From positions 744,001 to 808,000 of the forward strand of contig RSEE01000017.1 of assembly GCA_003971905.1 (NCBI GenBank): a DNA stretch of 64,000 bases, in the 5' to 3' direction. Positions 33,786 through 45,592 of this stretch are shown piece by piece. The DNA is from Moniliella sp. 'wahieum' (lineage: Eukaryota > Basidiomycota > Moniliellomycetes > Moniliellales > Moniliellaceae). Below the pieces are notes generated by a model. The model made no database searches and was not told the DNA's origin. It saw only the letters and a program-made list of their open reading frames with translations. Position numbers and translations under genes: made by a program. Each line of letters opens with the position of its first letter. The stretch's first letter is position 1.

Positions 33786-36241
33786 ATGCTTCCCCATCCA
33801 CGGGCGCACCCACCAACACCGGCGTGCGAGATTGCACTCCATGTGGCGAGTGAGGATGTTTATCTGCGCCCTGCTCCACCCCGGTCACGTTTGCCTGGCC
33901 CAGACCAGACTCTGAGCGGGGTGGTAGAGCTGATGTGTCCGACCGACCGGTCGATCCAGTCTGTCAAGGTATCACTCGAGGGGCGGCAAACACTCTATTT
34001 CCCGGATACTACCCATGCAACTGGGATGCGTTGCGAGGAAAAAGTGGTGTTCAGCACCACTCTCCATCTCGTCAAACATTACCTTCGAACGCCCAAAACC
34101 CACATGCCCGATGCCTCTCCAACACTGACAAGCGAAAATGAGACAGATGGAGCCCAATTGGCTGCCTCTTCGCTTGTTCCTGACGAGTTGGGTCATACCA
34201 CCGACCCACCCCGCAGTACGCTCCCGACACGACCCACACACCATCGGTCAAAGCCCCCCACCAGCCGCTGCAGCTCACAGCTGGCGTACACGGGTATGCA
34301 TTATGCTGTTTCCCTGTAAGATGATCGAGCCAACGCAAACTGACTTCCTTTTTTGATGGGCTCCAGGTTTGAGTATATGTTTGTCATCCCAGCCACCACG
34401 CCTGCCTCCTTTTCCCGGACTGAGGATGCGTCGCTTCGTTATGTTGTGACCGCCACGGCGTTGGGTGCAGGGAGGGGGGGTAAGTCAGACATGTCTACAT
34501 GGAAGGAAGTGTACCTCCTTACCCAGGTTCAGCCCGATGGAGGTCCTGCCCCCCTCGACATGCAATTTGAAGGTTACCATGAGGCATTGGGTCTTCTTTC
34601 TCTTTCACTTCTCTCTGCCTCACTGACGGTGGGAGGGACAGCGGCGGTGGGAGTACGTCACCATGATCCACCAGCGGGGGTGACAGTGCATACCATTCGT
34701 GTCTACTTGAAACAAACTGTGGAGCTCTTCAGTTCTCAACGACAAAAGTGGCTCAAGCTCCCAGCGAAAAAGTTACGGTTGTGGGAAAAAGGGTGCAATC
34801 CCTCCCCCTACCGTCGCCCGGACGAGGGAGTACCCGAAGACACAATTTGGTTTGCCCAAGAGGATGAGGATGGCCAGGCCACTCCGGGACGGCCCGGGCT
34901 GGGTGCGGCGGCAGGACAACCCACTGTCAGCCCCTTTGGTACCGCGCTTGACGGCACCTTTGCTCAGTATAGCGTAGCGGGCCGTCGTTCCCCACCTCCA
35001 TCTGAGACCAGTGATGGCTATTCCCTCCATTCCATCTTCCGTTTGCCCGACCATGGTGCGATGCGGCCGAGCACCGTGCGTGGATCACAGACGGACATTC
35101 GGGTTTCGCACGAGATTGGGATTGATGTATTCTTTTCGCGCTTGAGTGTACTGAACACGATGTCCAACAGTGGCACGACTGGTCTCCCCAAAGTGCAGGT
35201 CTTTTCCATGCATCGGACTGTTGCCATTGCCTCCTGTGCCTGCACTCATGACACGATCTACCTTCCGCCCTACTCGCTGGAGCCCCCGCCCTACTCTCCC
35301 CTGAGATTGCGGCAAGACAGCCCGTCGCCGACTATGGACTGCCCACAACTCTCTGACGACAGATGCAGCCCTTCTCCCCCTCTGGTGCTTACGACCAAGA
35401 GAGAAGAAAGGGCCTTGCGTGAGCGTCTGGTCACCTCCCCCGCCGATGGACATTCTCGCGACCCTTCACCTGAGCCTCGCGCTTCCTCTCCCACCGAGGG
35501 CTTTACCCGCCGCCTTGTCAAGGCCAAGTCAATCCAAACTCTGGTCCGGGCGGGGAAAGATGCCCCGCACCCGTCCACCAAGCGGCCTACCCTGCGAACG
35601 CTACACACGCTGCACTCTTTTACTCTGCCCCACGCTCCATGTTGGGTAAAAAATGGACGCTCACCGCATCCCCCAAGACTGAGACGAGTTCGGTTGAGAT
35701 GGACGTCGGCCTGAACGGCTGGAGCGAAGAAAGCGCGCCGCCTCCGCTGCCGGACTGGTCGCTCCCGTCTCCATACTACGGCGACACTGCGACACACACC
35801 TTGCACCCCCACTGTACCTGTGCCCGTGGGTCGGAGGAATTGGCACAGGGAGAGCAACGGCTCCTCATGGGCGTGTCAACTTCCCCCGGTGTATCGTTGG
35901 ACGTGCAGGAGGAAGAGGGAGCCCCCCCGACTTCTCATCTAGTGAGCAAGGTCCCTCCCCCTCCTGCCGTTTCGGATTGGGACGAGCTGGCCTTCGGCCA
36001 AGTCAAACAAGAGGGGCGAAGCTCCCCTATGCATCACTTCACTTACTGCGGTGGACGAGATCGGCTCATACTGAGACAGGCCAAAAGGGTGGCTTGCTCT
36101 ACGGATCTCGATCTCCCACTGTCAATCATGTTCTTCTTGTTCATTACTGTTTATGCCTCCAACGTCGTGTGGAGTTTGCGCTGCTCATATCGACGTTCAA
36201 CCTCGAACAATTCATATACTGTATTCTACTTTTGGTGCTAA
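33786..36241 (+). CDS. Alpha-arrestin (ART-like) ubiquitin-ligase adaptor
   Basis: Arrestin-related trafficking adaptor of about 790 residues. The N-terminal arrestin fold shows LSGVVELMCPTDRSIQSVKV and LEGRQTLYFPDTTH. Splicing of intron 34294-34366 (GTATGC...CTCCAG) joins LTAGVHG to FEYMFVIPATTPASF, a classical arrestin strand pair. The C-terminal arrestin half includes YKV-type strands (RVYLKQTVELFSS, VSHEIGIDVFFS). Two PY motifs, LPPYS and PPPYSPL (about 35267-35300), would bind WW domains of a Rsp5/NEDD4 HECT ligase. Such adaptors direct ubiquitination and endocytosis of plasma-membrane transporters; two MFS transporters flank this locus, but a link is only speculation. Frame breaks occur at about 34230 and 35645. 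The Ser/Pro-rich C-terminus and its stop are uncertain. Confidence 0.8.
34294..34366 (+). other. Arrestin gene intron
   Basis: 73-nt intron, donor GTATGC, branch-like ACTGACTT, acceptor GCTCCAG. Joins GTACACGG to GTTTGAG, restoring VHGFEYMF. Confidence 0.85.
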
Positions 36242-37983
36242 GTACTGGTTACGCGACCTGGCGGCGCCTCCTACCCCCCCCTTCTCCCCTTGTGCTACAT
36301 TCGTATCCGTGGTACCGCTGCATCTGCCATCACAGTGAAATGTCATTCATCTCATCAACGCTCTTCCCTTCCATGGATATAGCCAGGATTCATACATGTT
36401 AACACGGAAAACGATTCTCCATGCACCAATCTTGAAGCTTGGCACCTGATAATCGACTTGGCCGGCATGATGCATATGACCCGAAAACCATGTATGCAAA
36501 CCAGAACAAAGACCATGATTGTGTTTTATATGATGGTCTGGTTCTTATTGAGGGCCGAGTAAGTTATTGTTATTAGTAGCCGACGACCATCGCACACAGT
36601 ATAGCTCAGACAATGACCCTGCTGTTAATGACCCTTCCGTAGGGGCCGGATAAGCACAGTGCGGGTGACATCATGGGGACACCGAAGGGGTCTCACCGGT
36701 CACCCTCCTACTTGGTACGTCTCCGACGAGGTGGTAACAAAACGCCGAAGAAAACCTCTGCGTGGGCGTAGATCTGCTAGAGTGCGGCAGGGAACGCTAT
36801 GGGCAGCACGAGTGATGAGCTATCAAGGCGTGCAAGAAGGCAGGGCAGTCAGCCACAAGTCCTTCAAGCAAGCTGAAGGGAAGGAGACAAGAGCCAAGCA
36901 AGCAAGTCATAACAAAGGGGTGGCGCAGCTCGCGCAAGGGGCGAATCACCCGAACCAGCGAGCGTCACCGATCCATTGGAGAGAGTGCAGGTGAACCCTA
37001 CCCTCTATAGCAAGATCTTGTCCAGCTTTTGAACAAAAAAGAGCTTGAAGCTTGACTTTAACTCTTCTGGTCACACAGGCCGGTCACCGGCCACCGGCCA
37101 CTAGTCACTAGAGTGGCGGTCCGGTTTGCTTTCCGGTCGTTCCGGTTGGCGGTTGCATTGATGGCAGCGTCTCCTGTTTCCGATCTATCTATCCGACCGC
37201 ATCGAGGCCGCATTCTTAGACCTTAGGTCCTTATGGTTTAGGCCGGCCTTACCGCGGTGAGATCTCAACCTCTCAACAATCTCGCCGTTTGCAACTGCCC
37301 ATCCGTGGCGAAGGCGAATTGTTAATTGCACCACACACAGCCCCCGTGCGGCGACGGCCGAATTGCGCCGTGTCGAGCGCTGAGACTGCCGCAGGCCGAG
37401 CGAGCGGCAGGATTCTGGCTGGCAGCCGCAGAGCGGCACACTGCCCTGCCGCCCCGGCCGTTGCCAGCTCACCGGCCGTATCACCCAGCCAGGAGCCTCG
37501 CGACGGTTTAACCGCCGTTTCGTAATCGAGCGCCCACCGCCGCCCACTCGCCTGCGCCGAGCTCCTGGGGCTGGAAGCGATGTATGTCACGTGGTCAGGC
37601 ACAGCACCCCTGTGCGGCCGCAACCGAGCCAGCCTGCCGCTCTGACGCTCTGCTGCTCCGCTGCTCCCTTACGGACGCTGAACCAGGCACGGGAAAAAAG
37701 AAAAAAAAAACTGCACCCTCGTGTCTCCGGTTGCACGATGTGTCACACTGACCACACCCGTTCCTTGATAGGCCGCATGAAGTAGCGTGGCCGCCTCCCC
37801 TCCCCTTATTTTCTTCCCCACCACCACCACCTCCTTCCCTTGCCGAAACTCGTTTTCGCAAGAGCTCGCAACTCCTCCTCGTCTTTTCCACACGGAATGC
37901 CCCTGCTGCCCAAGCCACCATACTCCGTCTCCCGTCCCTGCTGAGTTGCCTGCTTGCCCCCCTCCCACACCACCCTCGGCTCG
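36242..37983. other. Intergenic spacer
   Basis: 1.7 kb without a supported gene. It holds a hybrid CACCGGC/CACTAGT heptamer array (37079-37112), a GC-rich block (37.3-37.7 kb) and a pyrimidine-rich stretch just before the transporter ATG, the likely promoter. Confidence 0.5.
37079..37112. repeat. Hybrid heptamer array CACCGGC to CACTAGT
   Basis: GGTCACCGGCCACCGGCCAC then TAGTCACTAG: units CACCGGC, CACCGGC, CACTAGT, CACTAG. The CAC frame is kept while the palindromic part changes. Confidence 0.85.
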
Positions 37984-39618
37984 ATGGTCCTCTACCACGA
38001 CGAAGAGCTTCCCGGCTCCTGGGAGCTGATCTCCCACGGCGAAATCATCCTCCGCCCCGCCCCCACCGACTCCCCCAACGACCCCCTCAACTGGTCCCGT
38101 GCCCGCAAGGTATGGAATGGTATGTTGGTGTGCTACCTCGCTGCCTTAACCGCCGCTACTGCCAACGATGCTGGCTCCGGTGGCCAGGCATGAGTTCACA
38201 AGAGGGCATCTCGGAAGACTATGAAAACAAGGCGGCTGGTGTTCTGTTTGCCGCGATTGCCTTTGTATCGTTTACGACGGCGCCCATGCCATGGCTCTAC
38301 GGCCGCAAGATTCTGTATTTGCTCTGCATGTTGTCCGGCTTGGCAGGCGCCATCTGGTACGCCAAGATTACCACCCCAACCGACTCGGTATTGAACCAAA
38401 TCTTTGTTGGCGCCAGTGAAGCTGTGCAGAGGCCAACGTCCAGCTGTCTCTCAGTGACTTTACCTTTGAGCACCAACAAGGTACCGCGCTCGGGTGGTAT
38501 GTGCTCAGTACCTCGAGCGGCAACTTCCTCGGTCCCCTTATTGCCTCTTTCATTGCCGACAGCTCGATGGGCTGGCGTTGGATTGGCTGGTGGGCAGCCA
38601 TCATCAGTGGTGGCACTATCCTCGTGCTGCTCTTCTTGCAGGACGAGAGTATGTTTGACCGTACCCCTCAGATGCCGCGACGGCAGCAGCCGTGGCGCAC
38701 ACCTCTTCTGCATCCGAGGAAGATGCCGCATCCAATTCGAGTGTGGACAAGGAAAGAAGGACATGCGGAGGGGATTGCTCCGACGCTGCTTGAAGCTGGT
38801 GCGCTCGCACCCGAGTCAGCCGGGTCGCGCGCTCACGAGCCTGTCAAGACCTACTGGCAACGTATCCAGCCCATTACACCGGCTCGCAACCTCAAAGGCA
38901 CCGGCTTTGTGCAGTACTTCCGTCGGTTGCTGACCATGTGCAGTATGCTCCTCTTCCCTGGCATCTTGTACAGTGGTCTTCAATGGGGTGCACAGGACGC
39001 CTGGCTCTCTTTTATCTCTCACTCGAGGAGGAGTACTGGACGGATGCGCCGTGGAACTATGACGACGCGGCGGACGGGATCATGAACGTTCCCTCTCTCA
39101 TTGGTGCGGGTTTGGGCTGTATCTACGGTGGCTGGCTCAACGACAAGTTTGTCATCTGGCTCGCGAGGCGTAACGGTGGTCATCGCGAGGCTGAGGACCG
39201 GCTGTGGTTTATGATCCCAGCAGCCTTTGTCAGTTTTGTGGGCATGATCCTAATGGGTGTCGGAACGGCCCATGGCTGGTCTTGGCCTGTCCCTTACGTT
39301 GGGCTGGGCTTCCTTGGCTTTGGCTTTGGTTGCTGCGGTGACCTGAGTATGAGTTTTGCTTCGGAATCCTACCCTGACGCAACGATTGAGGGCATGGCCT
39401 GCATTGCTCTGATTAACAACAGCATGGCCTGCCTCTTTACGTTCATTGTCGACGATTGGCTTCAGGCGAGTGGGGTGCAGAACGCTATGATCGCCTGTGC
39501 TGTGCTCGACCTGTTTTTTATTCTTCTCTGCATTCCCATGATGATCTGGGGCAAGACCTTCCGCCGTTGGACAAAGGGAATGTACCTCAACTACATTCGT
39601 GTGCGCGATACGATCTGA
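37984..39618 (+). CDS. MFS transporter with PNDPLNWS signature
   Basis: Membrane transporter of about 545 residues. The start ATG gives MVLYHDEELPGSW, followed by SPNDPLNWSRARK, the cytosolic pre-helix-1 signature of a fungal DHA1 subgroup (Hol1 and polyamine/siderophore-like MFS). Helices seen: VCYLAALTAATANDAG, AAGVLFAAIAFVSFTTAP, LLCMLSGLAGAIWY, GNFLGPLIASFIADSSMGWR, IISGGTILVLLFLQDES. After a polar central loop come SMLLFPGILYSGLQWGAQ, PSLIGAGLGCIYGGWLND, FMIPAAFVSFVGMILMGVG and a final LFFILLCIPMMIWGKTFRR. Indels break the frame at about 38187 (one G missing from CAGGGCATG), 38425 and 38985. No intron is needed. Substrate not predictable. Confidence 0.8.
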
Positions 39619-40173
39619 ACGGGGTTCCTACATCCCCTCTCTCAGATCCCCACTCCATCTTTCTTCATCTCTACAAAAACTGATGCCCCTCCGTGGCCGC
39701 CTCTCTGCTGCGCGTTTACTTTCCGCTTTATTTGATCCGCTGAGGCATGCATTTCGGTCCTCAATGCAACGATGATAATGCCTATCTTTGCTCCCTCCCC
39801 TACCTAACTCACACCTGCTCTCAAACCCGAGTTCCACTGGCGTATCTGCATAGCCACCGTAGCAGGCCCTCCGTTACTAACCGCCTACCGAGTGGTGGCA
39901 GTGCTGCTACATTCTGCCAGGTAGGAAGGTGTAGTTAGTAAGGGCTAAGCTTTCTGGCAACTCCCTGATTAATGATTCGTAATGAAAAGTTGTTACCGGT
40001 GGGTATAACGCCAATGACGTCGTGATGACGTATTAAGCTTCAAATGGGAACCGTTCCGCATAGCATGCACATCAACTGCATCATCCGAATGCCCATCCAA
40101 CGGCGACAAACCCCTCTAATTAGCGCATCATCAGCGGCTCAGGCCCTCAGTCCCAGTCGGAATGCGTTGAGCG

Positions 40174-40230
40174 CCTTGAAGCTCTTGAAGCCTTGAAGCT
40201 TGGAGCTTGAAGTTTGAAGCTTGAGAGCTC
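40174..40230. repeat. Heptamer array on AAGCTT (CTTGAAG)n
   Basis: CCTTGAAGCTCTTGAAGCCT, TGAAGCTTGGAGCTTGAAG and TTTGAAGCTTGAGAGCTC: about seven degenerate units of CTTGAAG over 57 bp, palindrome AAGCTT plus G. Confidence 0.8.
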
Positions 40231-40505
40231 AAAGAGCGCTTGAACCTCCGTTTCAGCCTGTTTCAAGCCTCAGGCCTCACACACTTTCGCACAGCGTACC
40301 TGCGCCTACCTGCGCCCCTCCGCCCAACCCAAACAGGCAGCAGGAGGTCAAAAGCGCAGTGTTGGCCCAGCGCGCTCAGCCTCAGCGCTCAGCGGCTCAG
40401 CAGCTGTGAACCCAACGTTCAACCCGTTCCCAGCAAGCCTCTGCTGGCGTCTGGGCTCCGACGGATGCAGTGGGATGGAGGCGAGCGAGCGTGAAGCTTG
40501 AAGGG

Positions 40506-40640
40506 ATCATGATGATCGATGATAGATCGAATTGATCCTGCCCTCGTGGGCGTAAGACACTATCGCATTCGACTGAAAAGAGGGGGGCGGGACAGGGTGG
40601 GATTGGCAGCCGACCGATCGATGATCGATGAATCGATTAT
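40506..40640. repeat. Two GATCGAT heptamer arrays
   Basis: ATCATGATGATCGATGATAG at about 40507-40526 and CCGATCGATGATCGATGAAT at about 40614-40633 follow a seven-base period around ATCGAT. They are separated by about 85 bp of unrelated sequence. Confidence 0.75.
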
Positions 40641-41063
40641 CTTAGGGGTGTTTCAGTCATCGATGGCCCACCTCTGTCATCGACTTCATTAATCATTGAT
40701 GAATTCCTCAATCGGATGTGCGCTGTTGATGATCGATGAGCTTTTTTGGATGGACAGCTCGGGCTGAGCCTCAGAAGACGGTAGACGGATGGATGGCCTT
40801 TGATGGCCTTTCCGCCACCGCCACCGTCGCCACCCCCGCCTCGCTATCCTCCGCTTTTGCAGCTGTCGGTGCTCTTCGCGTGCTCTCGACGACCCGCTGC
40901 ACCTCCTTCCCCGACCGGCCCTCCGTTCACGATCATCCCCCATCTGTCCCTCCTGTTCCTAGCTACCCTCCGCATAACCCGATCGCCCCCCCTGTCTAGG
41001 CCGCTGACCGTGCCTGATCCTCTACTACCCATGCCGCGGCCTGCGTCCACACCTAATGTGTCC

Positions 41064-42391
41064 ATGATGACCACCAACGAAAGCCACCTGTTTTCTCCGC
41101 CCCTTGTTCCCGCCATCAGCCGACCAAGAGCGAGCTCGTCGCGTCGCAGATACCCTCGCACCCGACCATCTCGCTTGACGAAGCTGGGTCGTGCAATTGG
41201 CTGCGCGGGCCTCGCACTTTCTCTTGCTGTGGGGTTGGGCGTGCCATGCTCGGCTGCCGGGTTAAAGAACAACGTGACGTCGATTGAGGGTACCTGGAGT
41301 TCTGGCTCTGGCGCTGTGAGCACCGGATTGGTACGTGTGTGCTCCATGGCCTCGCATTGCAGAACGGTAGCTGACCCGCACTGCCGTGCTCTGCGCCTTG
41401 AAGAGCTTTTTCAACCCCATGACGTTTGAGTTTGCTGTACCACCATCTGGCGGGGTGAGCTACAGTTTCACCGACGATGGGTTTTGGGAGCAGAGCAAGT
41501 ATCTCTTTTCCAACGACCCTACCTACAACCGATGTGTCAATGCCACGCTTCTGTGGCAACACGGCACCTACACCTTCAACTCCAACGGATCCCTCTCCCT
41601 TCGTCCGTTCCCGTCCGATGGCCATGTGCTCACTGTTGATATGTGTGGTGGACAGACCGTGCAAGAAAACTGGTACACCCAATTTGAACTGATTCCGAAT
41701 GGTCGATTTACCTCGAATCCAGTACCGGCTTTAGTCAGCCAGTCGGGTCGGCGTACGCGTTGCAAATGTACCAAGACGGAGGGAAAGGCGAGGCGGGCGC
41801 AGCCATGTCCCCGCTCTTCCTTCAAGCTCGACCGCCAGTCATGTTGCCGACACAGCAATTGCATGAGCCTGTGCTCAATGGTTAGCCCCCCCCCCCCCAT
41901 TAAGCCTAATCATCTGCCCTCCCTCCTCTCGTTCCCTTGGGGCCTTCCTTTCCCCTCCTCTTCTGCTTTCCCCCCCTTTGCTCTATGTCGCATGCTGTTG
42001 TGGATTCCCTTTATTTGCGTCGCTATTTGATATGGCACGACGGTTGGTCGTTTTTTGCTTTGCTTTGCTTTGCTTTGCTTTGCTTTGCTTTTGCCTCTGA
42101 CCATTGGCTCTGCTCTTTGCTCACGTTATGTCGCCTCCCCCTCCCCCCGACTCCCTCTTCCTCCCTTGTCCTGTACATACCTCATCCCCTCTCCCTATGC
42201 CCCACCGCTGCAAGGTGGGGCCATTCAAGCTCAACCGAATGGACTTGCAACCGTTACCCTTCATCTTAGCACCCCTGCTTATTTGCGCTCTCCTCTTTTC
42301 GCCCTCTTCTTCACATTCAGCTGGAAGCTCACCCCCCGCTCCCGCCCCGGTATCAGCTGTATACCGATCGAAGCACATATATGGGATGTAG
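41064..42391 (+). CDS. ROT1: ROT1 family ER chaperone
   Basis: Essential ER-membrane chaperone of fungi needed for cell-wall beta-1,6-glucan synthesis and protein folding. A basic N-terminus and signal-anchor (AIGCAGLALSLAVGLGVPCS) precede the luminal domain: SIEGTWSSGSGAVSTG, intron 41331-41403 (GTACGT...CTTGAAG), SFFNPMTFEF, GGVSYSFTDDGFWEQ, NRCVNATLLWQHGTYTFNSN, LQMYQDGG and PLFLQARPPVMLPTQQLHEP. These match yeast Rot1 (YSFTEDG, YQHGTY, YRPPMMLPT). NATL is a possible N-glycosylation site. Frame breaks lie at about 41700 and 41785. The main frame stops at 41885 (VLNG). A C-terminal membrane anchor, usual for ROT1, is probably encoded by a last exon after a long intron (about 41881-42214), where FILAPLLICALLFSP ends at 42391. 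That last exon is inferred, and its frame needs one more indel. Upstream in-frame ATGs exist at 40803 and 41031. Confidence 0.85.
41331..41403 (+). other. ROT1 intron 1
   Basis: 73-nt intron, donor GTACGT, branch GTAGCTGACCC, acceptor CTTGAAG. Joins STGL to SFFNPMTFEF. Confidence 0.85.
42055..42094 (+). repeat. Pentamer repeat (TTTGC)n in putative ROT1 intron
   Basis: About seven tandem TTTGC units in the inferred last intron of ROT1. The same pentamer, in the same orientation relative to transcription, occurs in the acyl-CoA dehydrogenase intron at 50770-50793. Confidence 0.85.
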
Positions 42392-43309
42392 TACTAGTAG
42401 TGCGTGCCTCATTCCCGGTTGCCAAAGCTGTCAGAGTACGCTAACAGTACTAGTACCGAAAAATCACGCATTTGTTGGTTCGGAAACAGATTCCAGCTCC
42501 AATTCGCGTGCCTCACGGTGCCGTAGGAACGTCTTTCATCCAGCTCTTTTCAAATCTTTCTTTACCACGAGCTGACCTAGTTGACTGTGGTGCCGTCGCT
42601 TCGCTTTCCTCTTGTACCGTCAACTGTAGCCTCTCCGCCCTGCTGCTGAATCGCCACACACACAGCCTAAAGCCATCGATGTTCCCCTCTGAGTGATGCT
42701 TCTTTTGCCTGACTATGACACTGCCTGACTCCTGCGTGTCGACTTGGTCTCTCTCCGCCTTGCAGGGTGTTAGAACGTAATTGGTCTTGGGTTGGGTTAG
42801 TATGTTTGACTTTGAGCGAAGAAAAGAGACGGAGGGGAGGCATCCCTGCTCAGAAATCTGATGAGATGGGAGGGCAGTGGTGAGGGTAGTGGAGTCCAGT
42901 GTCCTTGGAATCGCAGGTCGGCGTGTGTTATGAATCTGCTTTTTTGCTGTTCACTTTCACTGTCCACCGGGCCCCATCCAAGCATAATGCCCCAAGGCCG
43001 ATACCTTTTGATCACGTCGATCCCGTTCCCTCCTCCAGATTCATCGAGCTTCATTGGGGCAGTCGCCCAGTGAGCCACACCATCCAGCCATCGACCGACT
43101 AACTCCAGTCACTAGCAACTAGTGATTAGCAAATAGTAAGAGAGGCACCTGAAGAGCTATGGAATGCTGCCCTCGGCCACGCGAAAGCCCACAAGATGAA
43201 TAGTAATAAGAATTGTTCTTGCAGGAATACCAGGTACAACATGAAGCTGGGGTGACCAAAACAAAATACAACCTAAGCAATGAAGCCTAGCCAAGCCTTA
43301 TGCGTAACG
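42392..43309. other. Convergent 3' spacer
   Basis: About 0.9 kb between ROT1 (+) and the Myb-like gene (-). Contains ACTAGT-type heptamer traces (CAGTCACTAGCAACTAGTG, about 43106-43124) and TA-rich DNA. No gene is seen. Confidence 0.5.
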
Positions 43310-45409
43310 TTACGCCTCAGGCACCAACCAATCGTTGAGCAACGCATATGCCTGGCGGGCGCGGTTGGTGCTGTGGGTGCTCTGCTCGCCAGCCGCATCA
43401 AACTGACGCACCGATTCAAACAGTTCGCGCTGTGCCGGGGTGAGCGCCGGTAGTAGCAACAAGTACCGCCGACTCACCTCGGCCGAAAACAACCCCTGCT
43501 CCAAATCCGTCAAGATGATGCGCGAGCTGCGCGTCACACTGCCCACCGTCGTGTCGTCGGCAAGGGGCGCAGAGCAGGCCGCCGCACTGGCACCCTTACC
43601 GGCGTGGTCGCTACCACCGTGTACGGGCGAATGGAGCGGGGGGAGCGTTGAGGTAGGACGAACAGGACCACTGGGCGCGTACCGGTCGGTTCCGGGTGAC
43701 CGCACGTACGGAGGGGAACGCGCGTACGGGGGGGAGCGGCGCACGTTCAATGGTTGGAGCGGAGGAAGAACAGCGTGCTGCGAAGGGTCGGTAGAGCTGG
43801 GGGGACGGTGCATGGTAGGGCCGGAAGGGTGGGGGAAGCGCGAGGAGGGGGAAGGTGGTACGAGGGAGGCGAACGGTACGTGAAGCGCGGATAAGAGTAT
43901 CCTTCCCTTGCTGCTCCTGACCCGGAAACGGGAGGGGGAAGGAATCGTTGATCAAAGGTGCGAAGCGTGCCCGGTGCAGGAGCAGTGGGAGCGGTAGCGG
44001 CAGGGTTAGGGTCAAAGTACTCGGGCCCAAGGTAGTGGAGTAAAAGGTCGAAGGTAGGTCGGCATCCGAGACGGCGAGCATGCGAAGCCAAGGGTAATGT
44101 GCGCGCATCAACGGTTGCGCACTTGCGGGTTGCGAATCTTGCCCCAGGTCGTTTCGGCCTCGAGACCGGGCGCGACATGCAGACGTGCCTCCCTGTCAGA
44201 CCACACAAATGCGCTCGTTCGCCGAAAGAAGCTTGTTCACCTGCGCTGCGTACCCCTTCAGTTTCTTCAGACGGTGCCGGGCCGAGTCGCCAGCCTCCCG
44301 CTCCTCGCCCACTGTCAACGCGGGTCCAAACACGGAGCGGACAATCCTGCGCCACACACTGCTCGTTGGTCGGACCGTCGGTTCAGACGGCATCAGCGCA
44401 CGGTTCTCCATGTAGCACTGCACCAGCGCTACATCCCGTTCCGTAGTCCAGGTACGCTTCCCCTGCCCAGGGTGGTCAGGGCGCCAGTTTTGGAAGGTTC
44501 GGGCGCAGCGAGGGTCTTTTCGTCATCCGACTCGGAGCGAGCGATACTGGCGTGACGAGGACGTTTGGGGTGAGGGTGGTCTTCGTTCGTGTCACTCGGT
44601 GTGGTGGGTTCGTCGCTAGAAGTGGAGGAAGAAATGGACTGGCCGGTCGAACGGCGTTTGCGCGACTGCTCGGTTGCAGACGGGGCAGGTGGCGAACAAA
44701 GTGGGCGTCTGCGCCTGCTTCAAGTCGGCCTCGTCAATGTGCTGAACCAAGAGCGGGTACCAGGCAAAGACGCCATCCCGCACCCGGTTACGCAGCTTGA
44801 CATTGCCAATCAACGACCAAGCCGCCGCGTCGGCGGGAGGAGCATGAGCAGGGATCACGCGGGCGGTAACAGGGTTCCAAGTAAACGTGCCCGAGGGATG
44901 GTGAAGAATAAGACGGATTTGGGCAGCGTATTGGCGCAGACGCTTCAGCCTGTGGCGCGACGAGTCGCACATCTCGCGTTCGTCCTCGTGGGAAAGGGAG
45001 ATGGGCGCATTGGCCGAAAGCATGTCCTTGACTACAGCTGGCCAAAAGTTACGTGCAGGCTGGCAAGACGAGTTAGGCAAAGGACCTGGATCTCCTGTCG
45101 GAGCGCATCCCAGGAGAGGAAAGAAGGAGGACATACTGGTGGGCCCGCAGGGGAGGGGTTGCTGTGATGGGAAAAGGCGCGGACAAGAGCCATGTCCATC
45201 TCGGCCGTCCAAGCACGGCCGGGCGTGCGCCAAGAGCCCGGGATCGGGGCGGGGTGGGCGGGGGGCATCCTGGCGGAGGCCGCTAGTTGTGGCGGCGGGG
45301 GGAGGGCAGGGTGGGAGTAGGAGGCAGAGGGGGCGTAGGCTGGCATGTGGTGGTAGAGGTGCGGGTGGACGGGGGCAAAGGCGGGGGCCGCAGGCATGGG
45401 AGCAGACAT
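43310..45409 (-). CDS. Protein with two tandem Myb/SANT-like domains
   Basis: About 700 residues, probably nuclear. After a Pro/Ala-rich N-terminus (start MSAPMPAAPAFAP at 45409), a first Myb/SANT-like module reads GRAWTAEMDMALVRAFSHH, FWPAVVKDM, RHRLKRLRQYAAQIRLIL, GTFTWNPVTARVIP, AAWSLIGNVKLRNRV and FAWYPLLVQHIDEADL. After a Ser/Asp-rich linker, a second copy reads KRTWTTERDVALVQCYMEN, VWRRIVRSVFG, RHRLKKLKGYAAQVNKLL, ERICVVSDREARLHVAPG, TTWGKIRNPQVRNRL and HYPWLRMLAVSDADL. The order and spacing match the Myb_DNA-bind_3 type domain (WT...W, helix-rich K/R segment, 'W(D)...P' tail), found in fungal proteins and in some transposon-derived factors. The tail holds RSPPYARSPPYVRSPG and a helical LFSAEVSRRYLLLLPALTP. 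Several indels break the frame; function unknown. Confidence 0.7.
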
Positions 45410-45583
45410 GGTGGCACGCAGCTGCGCTTGGGACACCAGCAACAGACGGGGAGGAGGCGGGTGCGGGTGGGGACGAAGGGCAGGAGATGCTGGTGGCAGC
45501 CAGGCAAGCGGTGGTGGGGCACAGACAGGAGCAAGCAGCGGTGGGGCGATCGGAGGGAGGCAAAAGGCGTGCCGGGAGACGCT

Positions 45584-45592
45584 GCTATATAC
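45584..45592 (-). promoter_or_regulatory. TATA-like element of Myb-like gene
   Basis: On the minus strand AGTATATAGCAG lies about 175 bp upstream of the ATG at 45409, within otherwise GC-rich DNA. Plausible core promoter. Confidence 0.45.

Larger units (their letters stand above)
39619..41063. other. Intergenic spacer with AAGCTT and ATCGAT arrays
   Basis: 1.4 kb with no supported gene. It contains the (CTTGAAG)n cluster at 40174-40230, an AGCGCTC/CTCAGCG cluster at about 40370-40400, and two GATCGAT arrays (40506-40540, 40610-40640). A C-rich open frame precedes the ROT1 ATG and may be 5' leader. Confidence 0.5.
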
